NCBI RefSeq assembly: GCF_016583785.1
Contig: NZ_NRRU01000007.1
Location: 20,301 to 84,300, forward strand
From: Rubrivivax gelatinosus
GTDB lineage: Bacteria; Pseudomonadota; Gammaproteobacteria; Burkholderiales; Burkholderiaceae_C
Direction of reading: 5' to 3'
Length of the DNA stretch: 64,000 nucleotides
The notes under the pieces were generated by a model. It did not search any database and was not told the DNA's origin. It saw nothing but the letters and a program-made list of their open reading frames with translations. Both the position numbers and the translations under genes were made by a program. Of the stretch, positions 17,696 to 25,103 are shown in pieces (the stretch's first letter is position 1; every line of letters begins with the position of its first letter).

Positions 17696-19842
17696 AACCC
17701 AGCCTGCACGAATGGGCCGCGGCGCTGGCGCCGGCGGCGCTGCTGGCGGCGGCGGCGGCACTGGCCGCGCTGCTGCTGGCGGCGACGCTTTCTCCCGATG
17801 AACGCGCCGCGCTGGCCGCGCTGCTGGCGCCGCGGGCGACGCTGCTGCTGCTGGCAGCGGTGCTGCTGGCGGTCGCCGGCGGCGTCTGGATGCGCTGGGC
17901 CTGGCACCGCTTCGGCGCCGCGCCGGGGCGCATCGCCGAGCTGCTGCCGGTGCTGCTGGCCGGCGAGCCCGGGCGTGAACTCGAGCCGCGCGGCGGCGCC
18001 GGCAGCCGCGCGCTGGCCGCGGCCATCAACACCTTGCTGCACGAGCGTGCCGCCTGGCGTGCCGACGTCGAGGCCCGGGTGCAGGAGGCCAGCCGCCTGG
18101 TCGAGCAGGAGAAGAGCCGGCTCGCGGCGCTGATGGCCGAGCTGACGCAGAGCGTCGTCGTCTGCAACCTCGACGGCCGCATCCTGCTCTACAACGGCCG
18201 CGCGCGGCTGCAGTTCCGCGCGCTGTCGCCGGCACCGGCCATCGGCGGCGCCGAGTACCTGGGCATCGGGCGTTCGATCTACGCCGTCTTCGACCGCGCG
18301 CTGGTCGCGCACGCGCTCGAGATGGTGCAGCAGCGGCTGCAGCGCGGCGTGCCGCACCCGTCGGCGCAGTTCGTCACCGCCACGCGCGGCGGCCAGCTGC
18401 TGCGGGTGCAGCTGGCGCCGGTGCGCGAACACGAAGCCGGCCCGCTCGCCGGCTTCGTGCTGATGCTGGACAACATCACGCGCGACTTCGCCGAGGAGTC
18501 CGAACGCGACCGCCGGCTGCACGAACACACCGAAGCCGGCCGCGCCTCGCTCGCCAACCTGCAGGCCGCGGTCGAACTGAGCGAGGACCCGGCACTCGAC
18601 GCGCCGACCGCGGCGCGGCTGCAGGGCGTGATCCGCGACGAGGTGAAGGCGCTGGGCCGGCGCATCGGCGAGCTCGCGCACTACACCACCGAGACCCAGC
18701 GCACACGCTGGCCGCTCGAGGACATGCAGGGCGCCGACTTCGTCGCCGCGGCGCTGCGCCGCATCGAGGCGCTGCACCGCTGCCGCACCGCCGCCGCCGA
18801 GGTCGACCCGACGCTGTGGCTGCGGCTGGACAGCTTCTCGCTGATCCAGGCGCTGGTCTTCCTGGCCGGGCGCGTGGTCGACGAGTACGGCGTCAAGCTG
18901 GTGCAGCTGCGGCTGCAGCGCGCCGGCGAACGCGCCCAGCTCGACCTCGCCTGGATAGGCCCCGGCGTCAGCACCGAGACCGCGGTCGCCTGGGAGACCG
19001 AGGCCATGCACATCGACGGCGAGGCCAGCGCCTTGACGGTGCGCGACGTCGTCCAGCGCCACGGCGGTGCTTTCTGGTTCGAGCGCGAGCGTGTGCGGGC
19101 CGAGGCCTTCTTCCGCTTCCTGCTGCCGCTGGCCGACGCCGCCGAGCCGCTGGACAGCGGGCTGATCGCACGCCGCGAGAGCCGCCCCGAGTTCTACGAC
19201 TTCGACCTGTTCCAGACACGCGAGATGGCGCTGGAGATGGCCGAGCGCAGCCTGGCCGAACTCGCCTACACCGTGTTCGACACCGAGACCACCGGCCTGG
19301 AGCCGTCGGCCGGCGACGAGATCCTGCAGATCGGCGCCACCCGCATCGTCGCCGGCAAGCTGCGCCGCCACGAGAGCTTCGAGCAGCTGGTCGACCCGCA
19401 GCGCAGCATCCCGGCGCGCACGACCGCGATCCACGGCATCTCGCAGGACATGGTCGTGGGCCAGCCGACGATCCGCGAGGTGCTGCCGGCCTTTCACGCC
19501 TTCGTGCAGGACACGGTGCTGGTGGCGCACAACGCCGCTTTCGACCTGCGTTTCTTCGAGCTGAAGGAGCGCGCCACCGGCGTGTCTTTCGACCTGCCGG
19601 TGCTCGACACGCTGTTGCTGTCGCAGCTGCTGCACCCGAACCAGGACGGGCATTCGCTGGAGGCGATCGCCGAACGCCTGGGCGTCACCGTGCTCGGCCG
19701 CCACACCGCGCTCGGCGACGCCATCGTCACCGCCGAGGTGTTCCTGAAGATGCTGCCGCTGCTGCAGGCGCGTGGCATCCGCACGCTGGGCCAGGCGCTG
19801 GAGGCTTCGCGCCAGAGCGCGCTCGCCAAGCTCGCCTACTGA
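17692..19842 (+). CDS. Degenerate sensor kinase fused to a DnaQ-like 3'-5' exonuclease
   Basis: A 716-residue membrane protein. Two membrane helices (about residues 12-30 and 46-66) are followed by a linker, a PAS-like domain near residues 145-260 (QSVVVCNLDGRILLYNGRAR), and a region laid out like DHp plus HATPase. No H-box histidine is visible: the region reads SLANLQAAVELSED. The ATP-binding boxes are weak. The C-terminal 190 residues are a DEDDh exonuclease: VFDTETTGL with D530 and E532, VAHNAAFDLRFFE, and HTALGDAIVT with the late His and Asp. It overlaps the response regulator start by 4 bases. Relatives sit near actP in other proteobacteria, but a physiological substrate is not known to me. 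Confidence 0.82.
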   Translation: MKPSLHEWAAALAPAALLAAAAALAALLLAATLSPDERAALAALLAPRATLLLLAAVLLAVAGGVWMRWAWHRFGAAPGRIAELLPVLLAGEPGRELEPRGGAGSRALAAAINTLLHERAAWRADVEARVQEASRLVEQEKSRLAALMAELTQSVVVCNLDGRILLYNGRARLQFRALSPAPAIGGAEYLGIGRSIYAVFDRALVAHALEMVQQRLQRGVPHPSAQFVTATRGGQLLRVQLAPVREHEAGPLAGFVLMLDNITRDFAEESERDRRLHEHTEAGRASLANLQAAVELSEDPALDAPTAARLQGVIRDEVKALGRRIGELAHYTTETQRTRWPLEDMQGADFVAAALRRIEALHRCRTAAAEVDPTLWLRLDSFSLIQALVFLAGRVVDEYGVKLVQLRLQRAGERAQLDLAWIGPGVSTETAVAWETEAMHIDGEASALTVRDVVQRHGGAFWFERERVRAEAFFRFLLPLADAAEPLDSGLIARRESRPEFYDFDLFQTREMALEMAERSLAELAYTVFDTETTGLEPSAGDEILQIGATRIVAGKLRRHESFEQLVDPQRSIPARTTAIHGISQDMVVGQPTIREVLPAFHAFVQDTVLVAHNAAFDLRFFELKERATGVSFDLPVLDTLLLSQLLHPNQDGHSLEAIAERLGVTVLGRHTALGDAIVTAEVFLKMLPLLQARGIRTLGQALEASRQSALAKLAY

Positions 19843-19849
19843 GCGGCTG

Positions 19850-20800
19850 TTAGCGCCGCTGGACGTCGATGCCGTAGCAGCGGATCGCGTAGCTGACCTG
19901 GCGGATCGTCAGCGCCAGGCGGCGCGCGGCCTGCGCCTGCACCCAGCCGCTGCGCTCCAGCGCGTCGACCAGCGCCGCACGTTCGACCGCCAGCCCGCGC
20001 TGGCCGCGGCGCATCGCCGCGGCTCCCGAGACCGAGGACGGCGGCACCCGTTCGCCAGCGTCGCGCGGCGCGGCGTCGGCACGGCGTGGTGCGGCCACCA
20101 GGCAGCGGCTGTCGCCGCAGGGCAGCGCGTCCAGGCAGGCGCTGCTGCACTGGCCGGCGGCGCGCAGCACGCAGGCGCGCAGCTGGGTCAGGTTGCCGGG
20201 CCAGCTGCAGGCCGTCAGCGCCGCGCGGGCCCGGGCGCCCAGCTGCAGGCTGCGGCCGGTGGCGCGGCCGAAGTCCTCGAGCACACGCTGCGCGTACCAC
20301 AGCGTGTCCTCGGGGCGTTCGGCCAGCGGCGCGACGTCGAACGGGAAGGCGTTCAGCCGGTGGTAGAGCGCGGCGTCGAAACGCCGGCTGAGCACGCGCA
20401 TGCGCAGATCGCCGCAGGACGTGGCGATCAGCTGCAGCGGCGGCTGCGCCGTGCTCGCCTCGGCCGCGACCAGCGCGTCCAGCAGCAGGCGCTGGCCGCC
20501 GCGCTCGAGTTCGTCGACATGGCGCAGGAACAGCGTCGCGCCATCGCACCAGCGGGCCAGCAGCTCGCGCGACAGCTGCCTGGCACCGACGTCGATGAAC
20601 GCCAGCGGCGCGCCGCCGCCGGGCCGCCGGGCGTGCAGCGCACGTGCGATCGAGGCTTTGCCGGCACCGCCGGCGCCGCCGATCAGCAGCGGCTCGGCCA
20701 GTGCCAGCAGTGCGCCCAGGCGTTCGAGCTCGCGCGCCAGGCTGGGGGGCAGTTCCGGGGCCGGCGCGGGCGGCGGGGGCGCTTGAAGAGACGGGTGCAT
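19850..20800 (-). CDS. Degenerate NifA-like protein lacking the GAFTGA loop
   Basis: A 316-residue product from ATG 20800. It resembles the C-terminal two thirds of the NifA encoded at 42798. Walker A is present (GGAGGAGKAS, residues 41-50). The segment holding GAFTGA is missing, and the Walker B acids are replaced: FLRHVDE stands where NifA has FLDEIGD. The sensor/arginine-finger region survives as FDAALYHRLNAFPF. The NifA cysteine signature is kept as C198-X11-C210-X17-C228-X4-C233, against X11-X19-X4 in NifA. The HTH end (GWVQAQAARRLALTIRQVSYAI) is close to NifA's GWVQAKAARLLRITPRQLGYAL. It should bind DNA and perhaps sense redox, but should not activate sigma54 polymerase. An upstream ATG giving MEFASC is an alternative start. 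Confidence 0.75.
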   Translation of the reverse strand: MHPSLQAPPPPAPAPELPPSLARELERLGALLALAEPLLIGGAGGAGKASIARALHARRPGGGAPLAFIDVGARQLSRELLARWCDGATLFLRHVDELERGGQRLLLDALVAAEASTAQPPLQLIATSCGDLRMRVLSRRFDAALYHRLNAFPFDVAPLAERPEDTLWYAQRVLEDFGRATGRSLQLGARARAALTACSWPGNLTQLRACVLRAAGQCSSACLDALPCGDSRCLVAAPRRADAAPRDAGERVPPSSVSGAAAMRRGQRGLAVERAALVDALERSGWVQAQAARRLALTIRQVSYAIRCYGIDVQRR

Positions 20801-21283
20801 GGCGGTGAAGGACGGCTCGCGGGCAGGCGCCGGAAGGGGCGCCGTGCGGCACGACGCAAATTCCATGCGCGCTGCCGCGGTGGCGGGTTCACCAAGGGTG
20901 GGTCGCCCGGCACTGGCGCGCACGGCGTGGCGCGCGTGTACCGCCCGGTACGAAGTCCCGGCGATCGTTCCGCGAAGTGCATCTGCTGCCCACCAGGCTG
21001 CCGTGTCGGGTCCCCGCCTTGGGCCACGGCCGCGCGCCCGTCGCGCCCGGAAAACGCCACCGCTCGCTGGAAAACCCGGGTCCCCGATGCCAGGGTGCGG
21101 CACTCAGGAATTTCCCGAAGCGCCAGCCCGTATCCCGCCATGCGGAAGCGAGCTTACGGGTTCGACCGTAAAGCGTAAGCAATCGTTCAGTTCGGCGTCA
21201 GAAAGCGGTCAGAGGCCGCCTCGACATTGCGCCGCAAGTGCCGCCGTCGGGCGTGCGGCACGCAACGTCAGGAGACAACCGGC
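20801..21283. other. 483-bp intergenic region between the NifA-like gene and the MHS transporter gene
   Basis: No convincing gene is present. It is less GC-rich in its last third, which carries nested inverted repeats (GCTTACG 21152-21158 with CGTAAGC 21174-21180; TTACGG 21154-21159 with CCGTAA 21166-21171) and the promoter block shared with yjcH-actP. The left part is featureless GC-rich sequence. No clean sigma54 site was found for the NifA-like gene. Confidence 0.6.
21175..21212. promoter_or_regulatory. Shared promoter block before the MHS transporter gene
   Basis: GTAAGC, GTTCAGTTC and the tandem GTCAG sites of GCGTCAGAAAGCGGTCAG (21195-21212) repeat the block found before yjcH-actP with one mismatch in the last 18 bases. 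The two GTCAG sites are 11 bases apart, one helical turn. Confidence 0.55.
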
Positions 21284-22981
21284 ATGGCATCCACCACCGC
21301 AGCGGTGCCCTCGAACGCCCCGATGACTCGCGAGGAGAAGAAGGTCATCTTCGCCTCCTCGCTGGGCACGGTGTTCGAGTGGTACGACTTCTACCTCTAC
21401 GGCTCGCTCGCCGTGATCATCGGCAAGCAGTTCTTCGCCGCGCTCGACCCCACGGCGCAGTTCATCGCCTCGCTGCTGGCCTTTGCCGCCGGCTTCATCG
21501 TGCGGCCCTTCGGTGCGCTGGTCTTCGGCCGCCTGGGCGACATGATCGGCCGCAAGTACACCTTCCTGGTGACGATCCTGATCATGGGCCTGTCGACCTT
21601 CATCGTCGGCGTGCTGCCCAGCTACGCCTCGATCGGCATCGCCGCGCCGATCATCCTGATCGGCCTGCGCATCCTGCAGGGCCTGGCCCTGGGCGGCGAG
21701 TACGGCGGTGCCGCGACCTACGTCGCCGAACACGCGCCGCACGGCAAGCGTGGCGCCTACACCTCGTGGATCCAGACCACCGCGACGCTGGGCCTGTTCC
21801 TGAGCCTTGCGGTCATCCTCGGCACCCGCACCGCGATGGGTGAAGAGGCCTTCACCGCCTGGGGCTGGCGCATCCCGTTCATCGTCTCGATCCTGCTGCT
21901 GGCCATCAGCGTCTGGATCCGGCTGTCGATGAACGAGTCGCCCGCGTTCCGCAAGATGAAGGAGGAGGGCAAGACCTCGAAGGCGCCGCTGACCGAGAGC
22001 TTCGGCCAGTGGAAGAACCTCAAGATCGTGCTGCTGGCGCTGTTCGGCCTGGTGATGGGCCAGGGCGTGGTCTGGTACTCGGGCCAGTTCTACGCGCTGT
22101 TCTTCCTGACCAGCTCGCTCAAGGTCGACCCGGCGACGGCCAACATCATGATCGCGGCCTCGCTGCTGATCGGCACGCCCTTCTTCGTCGTCTTCGGCAC
22201 GCTGTCGGACAAGATCGGCCGCAAGCCCATCATCCTGGCCGGCATGCTGCTGGCTGTGCTGACCTACTTCCCGCTGTTCAAGGCGCTGACCAACGCCGCG
22301 AACCCGGAACTGGCCGCCGCCCAGGCCGCCTCGCAGATCGTGGTGCGCGCCGACCCGGCCACCTGCTCGTTCCAGGGCAGCCCGATCGCACGCGAGGTCG
22401 ACTTCACCTCCGGCTGCGACATCGCCAAGCGTGCGCTGACGCAGAACTCGGCCAGCTACAGCAACGAGGCGCTGCCGGCCGGCTCGCCGACCATCGTGCT
22501 GATCGGCGACAAGCAGATCACGCCGCCGACGGCGACGACGATCGCCGGCGGCCACAAGTTCTCGGAAGACTCGACGAAGGCGATCGCCGGCTTCAAGAAG
22601 GAGCTGAGCGATACGCTCAAGGGCGCGGGCTACCCGGCCAAGGCCAAGCCGATCGAGTTCCTGAGCGGGCAGTGGTGGTCCATCGTCGGCATCCTGACCA
22701 TCCTCGTGATCTACGTGACCATGGTCTACGGCCCGATCGCGGCGATGCTCGTCGAGCTGTTCCCGACCCGCATCCGCTACACCTCGATGAGCCTGCCGTA
22801 CCACATCGGCAACGGCTGGTTCGGCGGCCTGCTGCCGTCGATCACCTTCGCGATGGTCGCGGCCAACGGCAACATGTACCACGGCCTGTGGTACCCGATC
22901 GTCATCGCCTCGGTGTGTTTCGTCATCGGTCTGCTCTTCGTGCGCGAAACGAAGGACCGCGACATCTACGCGGCGGATTGA
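21284..22981 (+). CDS. MHS-family MFS transporter (metabolite:H+ symporter)
   Basis: A 565-residue major-facilitator protein. It shows the MHS signatures GTVFEWYDFYLYGSLA near residue 27, the loop 2-3 motif GRLGDMIGRKYTF, and RILQGLALGGEYGGAATYVAEHAP. Between helices in the C-terminal half, about residues 336-462, lies an unusually long polar insertion with two cysteines that is predicted to be outside the membrane. Substrates of the family include citrate, 2-oxoglutarate, proline and shikimate. The shared promoter block with yjcH-actP points to a carboxylate. GGAGA at 21271 fits the ATG at 21284. A strong terminator follows. Confidence 0.85.
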   Translation: MASTTAAVPSNAPMTREEKKVIFASSLGTVFEWYDFYLYGSLAVIIGKQFFAALDPTAQFIASLLAFAAGFIVRPFGALVFGRLGDMIGRKYTFLVTILIMGLSTFIVGVLPSYASIGIAAPIILIGLRILQGLALGGEYGGAATYVAEHAPHGKRGAYTSWIQTTATLGLFLSLAVILGTRTAMGEEAFTAWGWRIPFIVSILLLAISVWIRLSMNESPAFRKMKEEGKTSKAPLTESFGQWKNLKIVLLALFGLVMGQGVVWYSGQFYALFFLTSSLKVDPATANIMIAASLLIGTPFFVVFGTLSDKIGRKPIILAGMLLAVLTYFPLFKALTNAANPELAAAQAASQIVVRADPATCSFQGSPIAREVDFTSGCDIAKRALTQNSASYSNEALPAGSPTIVLIGDKQITPPTATTIAGGHKFSEDSTKAIAGFKKELSDTLKGAGYPAKAKPIEFLSGQWWSIVGILTILVIYVTMVYGPIAAMLVELFPTRIRYTSMSLPYHIGNGWFGGLLPSITFAMVAANGNMYHGLWYPIVIASVCFVIGLLFVRETKDRDIYAAD

Positions 22982-23015
22982 CGCCCGCGGCCGCCTCGTG
23001 CGGCCGCCCCAAAAC

Positions 23016-23049
23016 AAAGGCCGGGTCGCGCGAGCGCCCGGCCTTTTTT
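23016..23049 (+). terminator. Rho-independent terminator of the MHS transporter gene
   Basis: Stem AAAGGCCGGG (23016-23025) with CCCGGCCTTT (23037-23046), an extra CGC/GCG pairing inside, then a run of six T. The A-run on the left also makes it usable for the minus-strand gene ending at 23063. Confidence 0.85.
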
Positions 23050-23062
23050 CATCGCACGGTCT

Positions 23063-23419
23063 TCAGACCGCGTGGCGCACGTAGACGTCGGTGTTCGGCA
23101 GCACCCGGCGCAGGGTCTGGAACGCGCCTTCGGCGAGGTCGCGGCCGATGCCGCAGCTGGGCGCGAAGCTGACGGTCAGCTCGGCCTCGCCATCGTCTAT
23201 GCGCAGCGCCTTGACGAGCTGGCGGTCGACGATGTTGCCGCCCTCGACGTCGACGACGCCGCGCAGCGAATCCAGCACGCAGCGCACGAGTTCGGGCTGG
23301 CCACGCAGCTCGGGCGAGGTGCAGGGGCGACCGAAGCCGCCGCCGCAGCCGGAATGGCTGGGCTGGCAGCCGCCACAGCCCGGTTCGGGCAGCAGACGGA
23401 TCGGCTGTGTCTTGTTCAT
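23063..23419 (-). CDS. MIP18/DUF59-type iron-sulfur assembly protein
   Basis: A 118-residue protein. The C-terminal 75 residues look like the MIP18 (DUF59) fold found in SufT, PaaD and the domain fused to Mrp: VLDSLRGVVDVEGGNIVDRQLV, then SFAPSCGIGRDLAEGAF, then TLRRVLPNTDVYVRHA. The N-terminal 35 residues are rich in Cys and Gly (CGGCQPSHSGCGGGFGRPC), suggesting metal or cluster binding. Its gene lies downstream of and co-directional with the malonyl-CoA synthetase gene, with a 93-base gap holding an inverted repeat. A part in Fe-S protein maturation is likely but not certain. Confidence 0.6.
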   Translation of the reverse strand: MNKTQPIRLLPEPGCGGCQPSHSGCGGGFGRPCTSPELRGQPELVRCVLDSLRGVVDVEGGNIVDRQLVKALRIDDGEAELTVSFAPSCGIGRDLAEGAFQTLRRVLPNTDVYVRHAV

Positions 23420-23481
23420 ACCCGTAATTATGGCGGGGCTCTGACGGCAATCAACTAGGACACTCAGGAATGGCGCTGCCG

Positions 23482-23498
23482 ATTTGTCATGGACAAAT
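23482..23498. promoter_or_regulatory. Palindrome ATTTGTC-ATG-GACAAAT
   Basis: Perfect 7-bp inverted repeat with a 3-base centre in the gap between matB and the MIP18-like gene; GGCGC/GGCGCC further out could extend it as a hairpin. It may be an operator for the downstream gene or an RNA hairpin ending matB transcription. Confidence 0.35.
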
Positions 23499-23512
23499 GA
23501 CGGCGCCGCGCT

Positions 23513-25048
23513 TCAAGCCCCGAACAAACCGCGGTGCTGGTCGCGCAGCAGGTTCTTCTGCACCTTGCCCATCGTGTTGCGCGGCAGTTCGGGCTGTACC
23601 AGCACCTGCTTGGGCACCTTGAAGTGGGCGATGCGCTCGCGTAAAGCGCCGATGATCGTGGCGCCGTCCAGCGCCGCGCCCGGGCGCGGCACGACGACCG
23701 CGACCACCGCCTCGCCGAAGTCCGGGTGCGGCACGCCGATCACCGCCGACTCGACGACGCCGGCCAGTTCGTTGATCAGGCTCTCGATCTCGGCCGGATA
23801 GACGTTGAAGCCGCCGCTGATGACCAGGTCCTTGCTGCGGCCGACGATGCTGACCCAGCCGTCGGCGTCGACACGGCCGAGGTCGCCGGTCTTGAACCAG
23901 CCGTCGGCGCTGAACTCCTCGGCGGTCTTCTCCGGCATGCGCCAGTAGCCCGAGAACACGTTCGGCCCGCGCACCTCCAGGCCGCCGATCTCGCCCGCCG
24001 CCAGTTCCTCGCCGCGTTCGCCGCGCACGCGGATCCCGACCCCCGGCAGCGCCGGGCCGACGGTGCCGCCGCGGCGGCCTTCCTCGGGGCGGTAGGGGTT
24101 CGAGGTCAGCATCACCGTCTCGCTCATGCCGTAGCGCTCGAGGATGGTGTGGCCGCTGCGGTTGCGCCAGGCGCGGAAGGTCTCGATCAGCAGCGGCGCC
24201 GAGCCGCTGACGAACAGCCGCATGCCGGCGCAGCTCTCGCGGTTGAGCCCGGGCTCGGCGAGCAGCCGGCCGTACAGCGTCGGCACGCCCATGAAGACCG
24301 TGGCCTCGGGCAGCCGGGCGACGACGGCCGCGGCGTCGAAACGGGCGAACCAGATCATGCGTGCGCCGGCCAGCAGCGCGCCCTGGGCGGCGACGAACAG
24401 GCCGTGCACGTGGAAGATCGGCAGCACGTGGATCAGCACGTCGTCACGCCGCCAGCCCCAGGCTTCGTGCAGCACGCGCGCGTTGGACAGCAGGTTGCCG
24501 TGCGACAGCATCGCGCCCTTGCTGCGCCCGGTGGTGCCGCTGGTGTAGACGATGGCCGCCAGGTCCGAGGCCTTGCGCCGCACCGGCACGTGCTGGTCGT
24601 CCTGGAACCCGGCGCGGTCCAGCAGCGTGCCGCGGCGGTCGTCACCGAGCGTGAAGACGTGCGCCGTGCCGGCCTGGAAGGCGATGCGGCTGGCCCAGCC
24701 GAAATGGCGCGGCGTGCAGACCAGCACCGCCGGCTCGGCGTCGGCGACGAAATACTCGATCTCGGCCGCCTGGTAGGCGATGTTCAGCGGCACGACGACG
24801 TGGCCGGCGCGCAGCACCGCCAGGTGCAGCATCAGCGCCTCGACGCTCTTGTCGACGTGCATCAGCACGCGCGAATGCGGTGGCAGCGCCAGCGAGCCCA
24901 GCAGGTTGGCGATCATCGCCGTGCCGCGCTCCAGGTCGCGCCAGCTGTAGACCAGCGGCTGGGGGCCGTCGGCGCATTCGATCGCGGCCGTGTCCAGCGT
25001 TTCGGGGAAGGCAGCGCGCAGCGCGCTGAACAGGTTCTGGTCGGGCAT
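23513..25048 (-). CDS. matB: Malonyl-CoA synthetase (malonate--CoA ligase)
   Basis: Acyl-adenylate-forming enzyme of 511 residues that activates malonate with ATP and CoA. The P-loop is IVYTSGTTGRSKGAMLSHGNL at about residue 158. VSGSAPL, LERYGMSETVM, WFKTGDLGRVDADG and GRSKDLVISGGFNVYPAEIE follow, and the C-terminal catalytic lysine lies in MGKVQKNLLRD. The RYGMSETVM context and overall length agree with MatB rather than acetyl-CoA synthetase. The ATG at 25048 starts MPDQNLFSAL. Its upstream neighbour encodes a Bug-type receptor, a common pairing in Burkholderiales for malonate uptake and use. No malonyl-CoA decarboxylase gene is present here. Confidence 0.85.
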   Translation of the reverse strand: MPDQNLFSALRAAFPETLDTAAIECADGPQPLVYSWRDLERGTAMIANLLGSLALPPHSRVLMHVDKSVEALMLHLAVLRAGHVVVPLNIAYQAAEIEYFVADAEPAVLVCTPRHFGWASRIAFQAGTAHVFTLGDDRRGTLLDRAGFQDDQHVPVRRKASDLAAIVYTSGTTGRSKGAMLSHGNLLSNARVLHEAWGWRRDDVLIHVLPIFHVHGLFVAAQGALLAGARMIWFARFDAAAVVARLPEATVFMGVPTLYGRLLAEPGLNRESCAGMRLFVSGSAPLLIETFRAWRNRSGHTILERYGMSETVMLTSNPYRPEEGRRGGTVGPALPGVGIRVRGERGEELAAGEIGGLEVRGPNVFSGYWRMPEKTAEEFSADGWFKTGDLGRVDADGWVSIVGRSKDLVISGGFNVYPAEIESLINELAGVVESAVIGVPHPDFGEAVVAVVVPRPGAALDGATIIGALRERIAHFKVPKQVLVQPELPRNTMGKVQKNLLRDQHRGLFGA

Positions 25049-25103
25049 CGGGCTCCTGCTGGGGGAATGAACCTGAGCCCATGCTAGGACGATTCGATGT
25101 CGC

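Noticed and set aside
14026..19704. A very long open frame (over 1800 codons) on the minus strand across actP to the exonuclease gene
   Set aside because: It is antisense to five well-supported genes, has a low-complexity His/Gln/Arg/Val composition typical of the shadow of high-GC codon bias, and matches no family.
19842..19860. AGCGGC/GCCGCT hairpin between the exonuclease and NifA-like genes
   Set aside because: A 6-bp stem in sequence this GC-rich is expected by chance and there is no T-tract.
20860..20885. Possible sigma54 promoter for the NifA-like gene
   Set aside because: A TTTGC on the minus strand has CG, not GG, at the -24 position.
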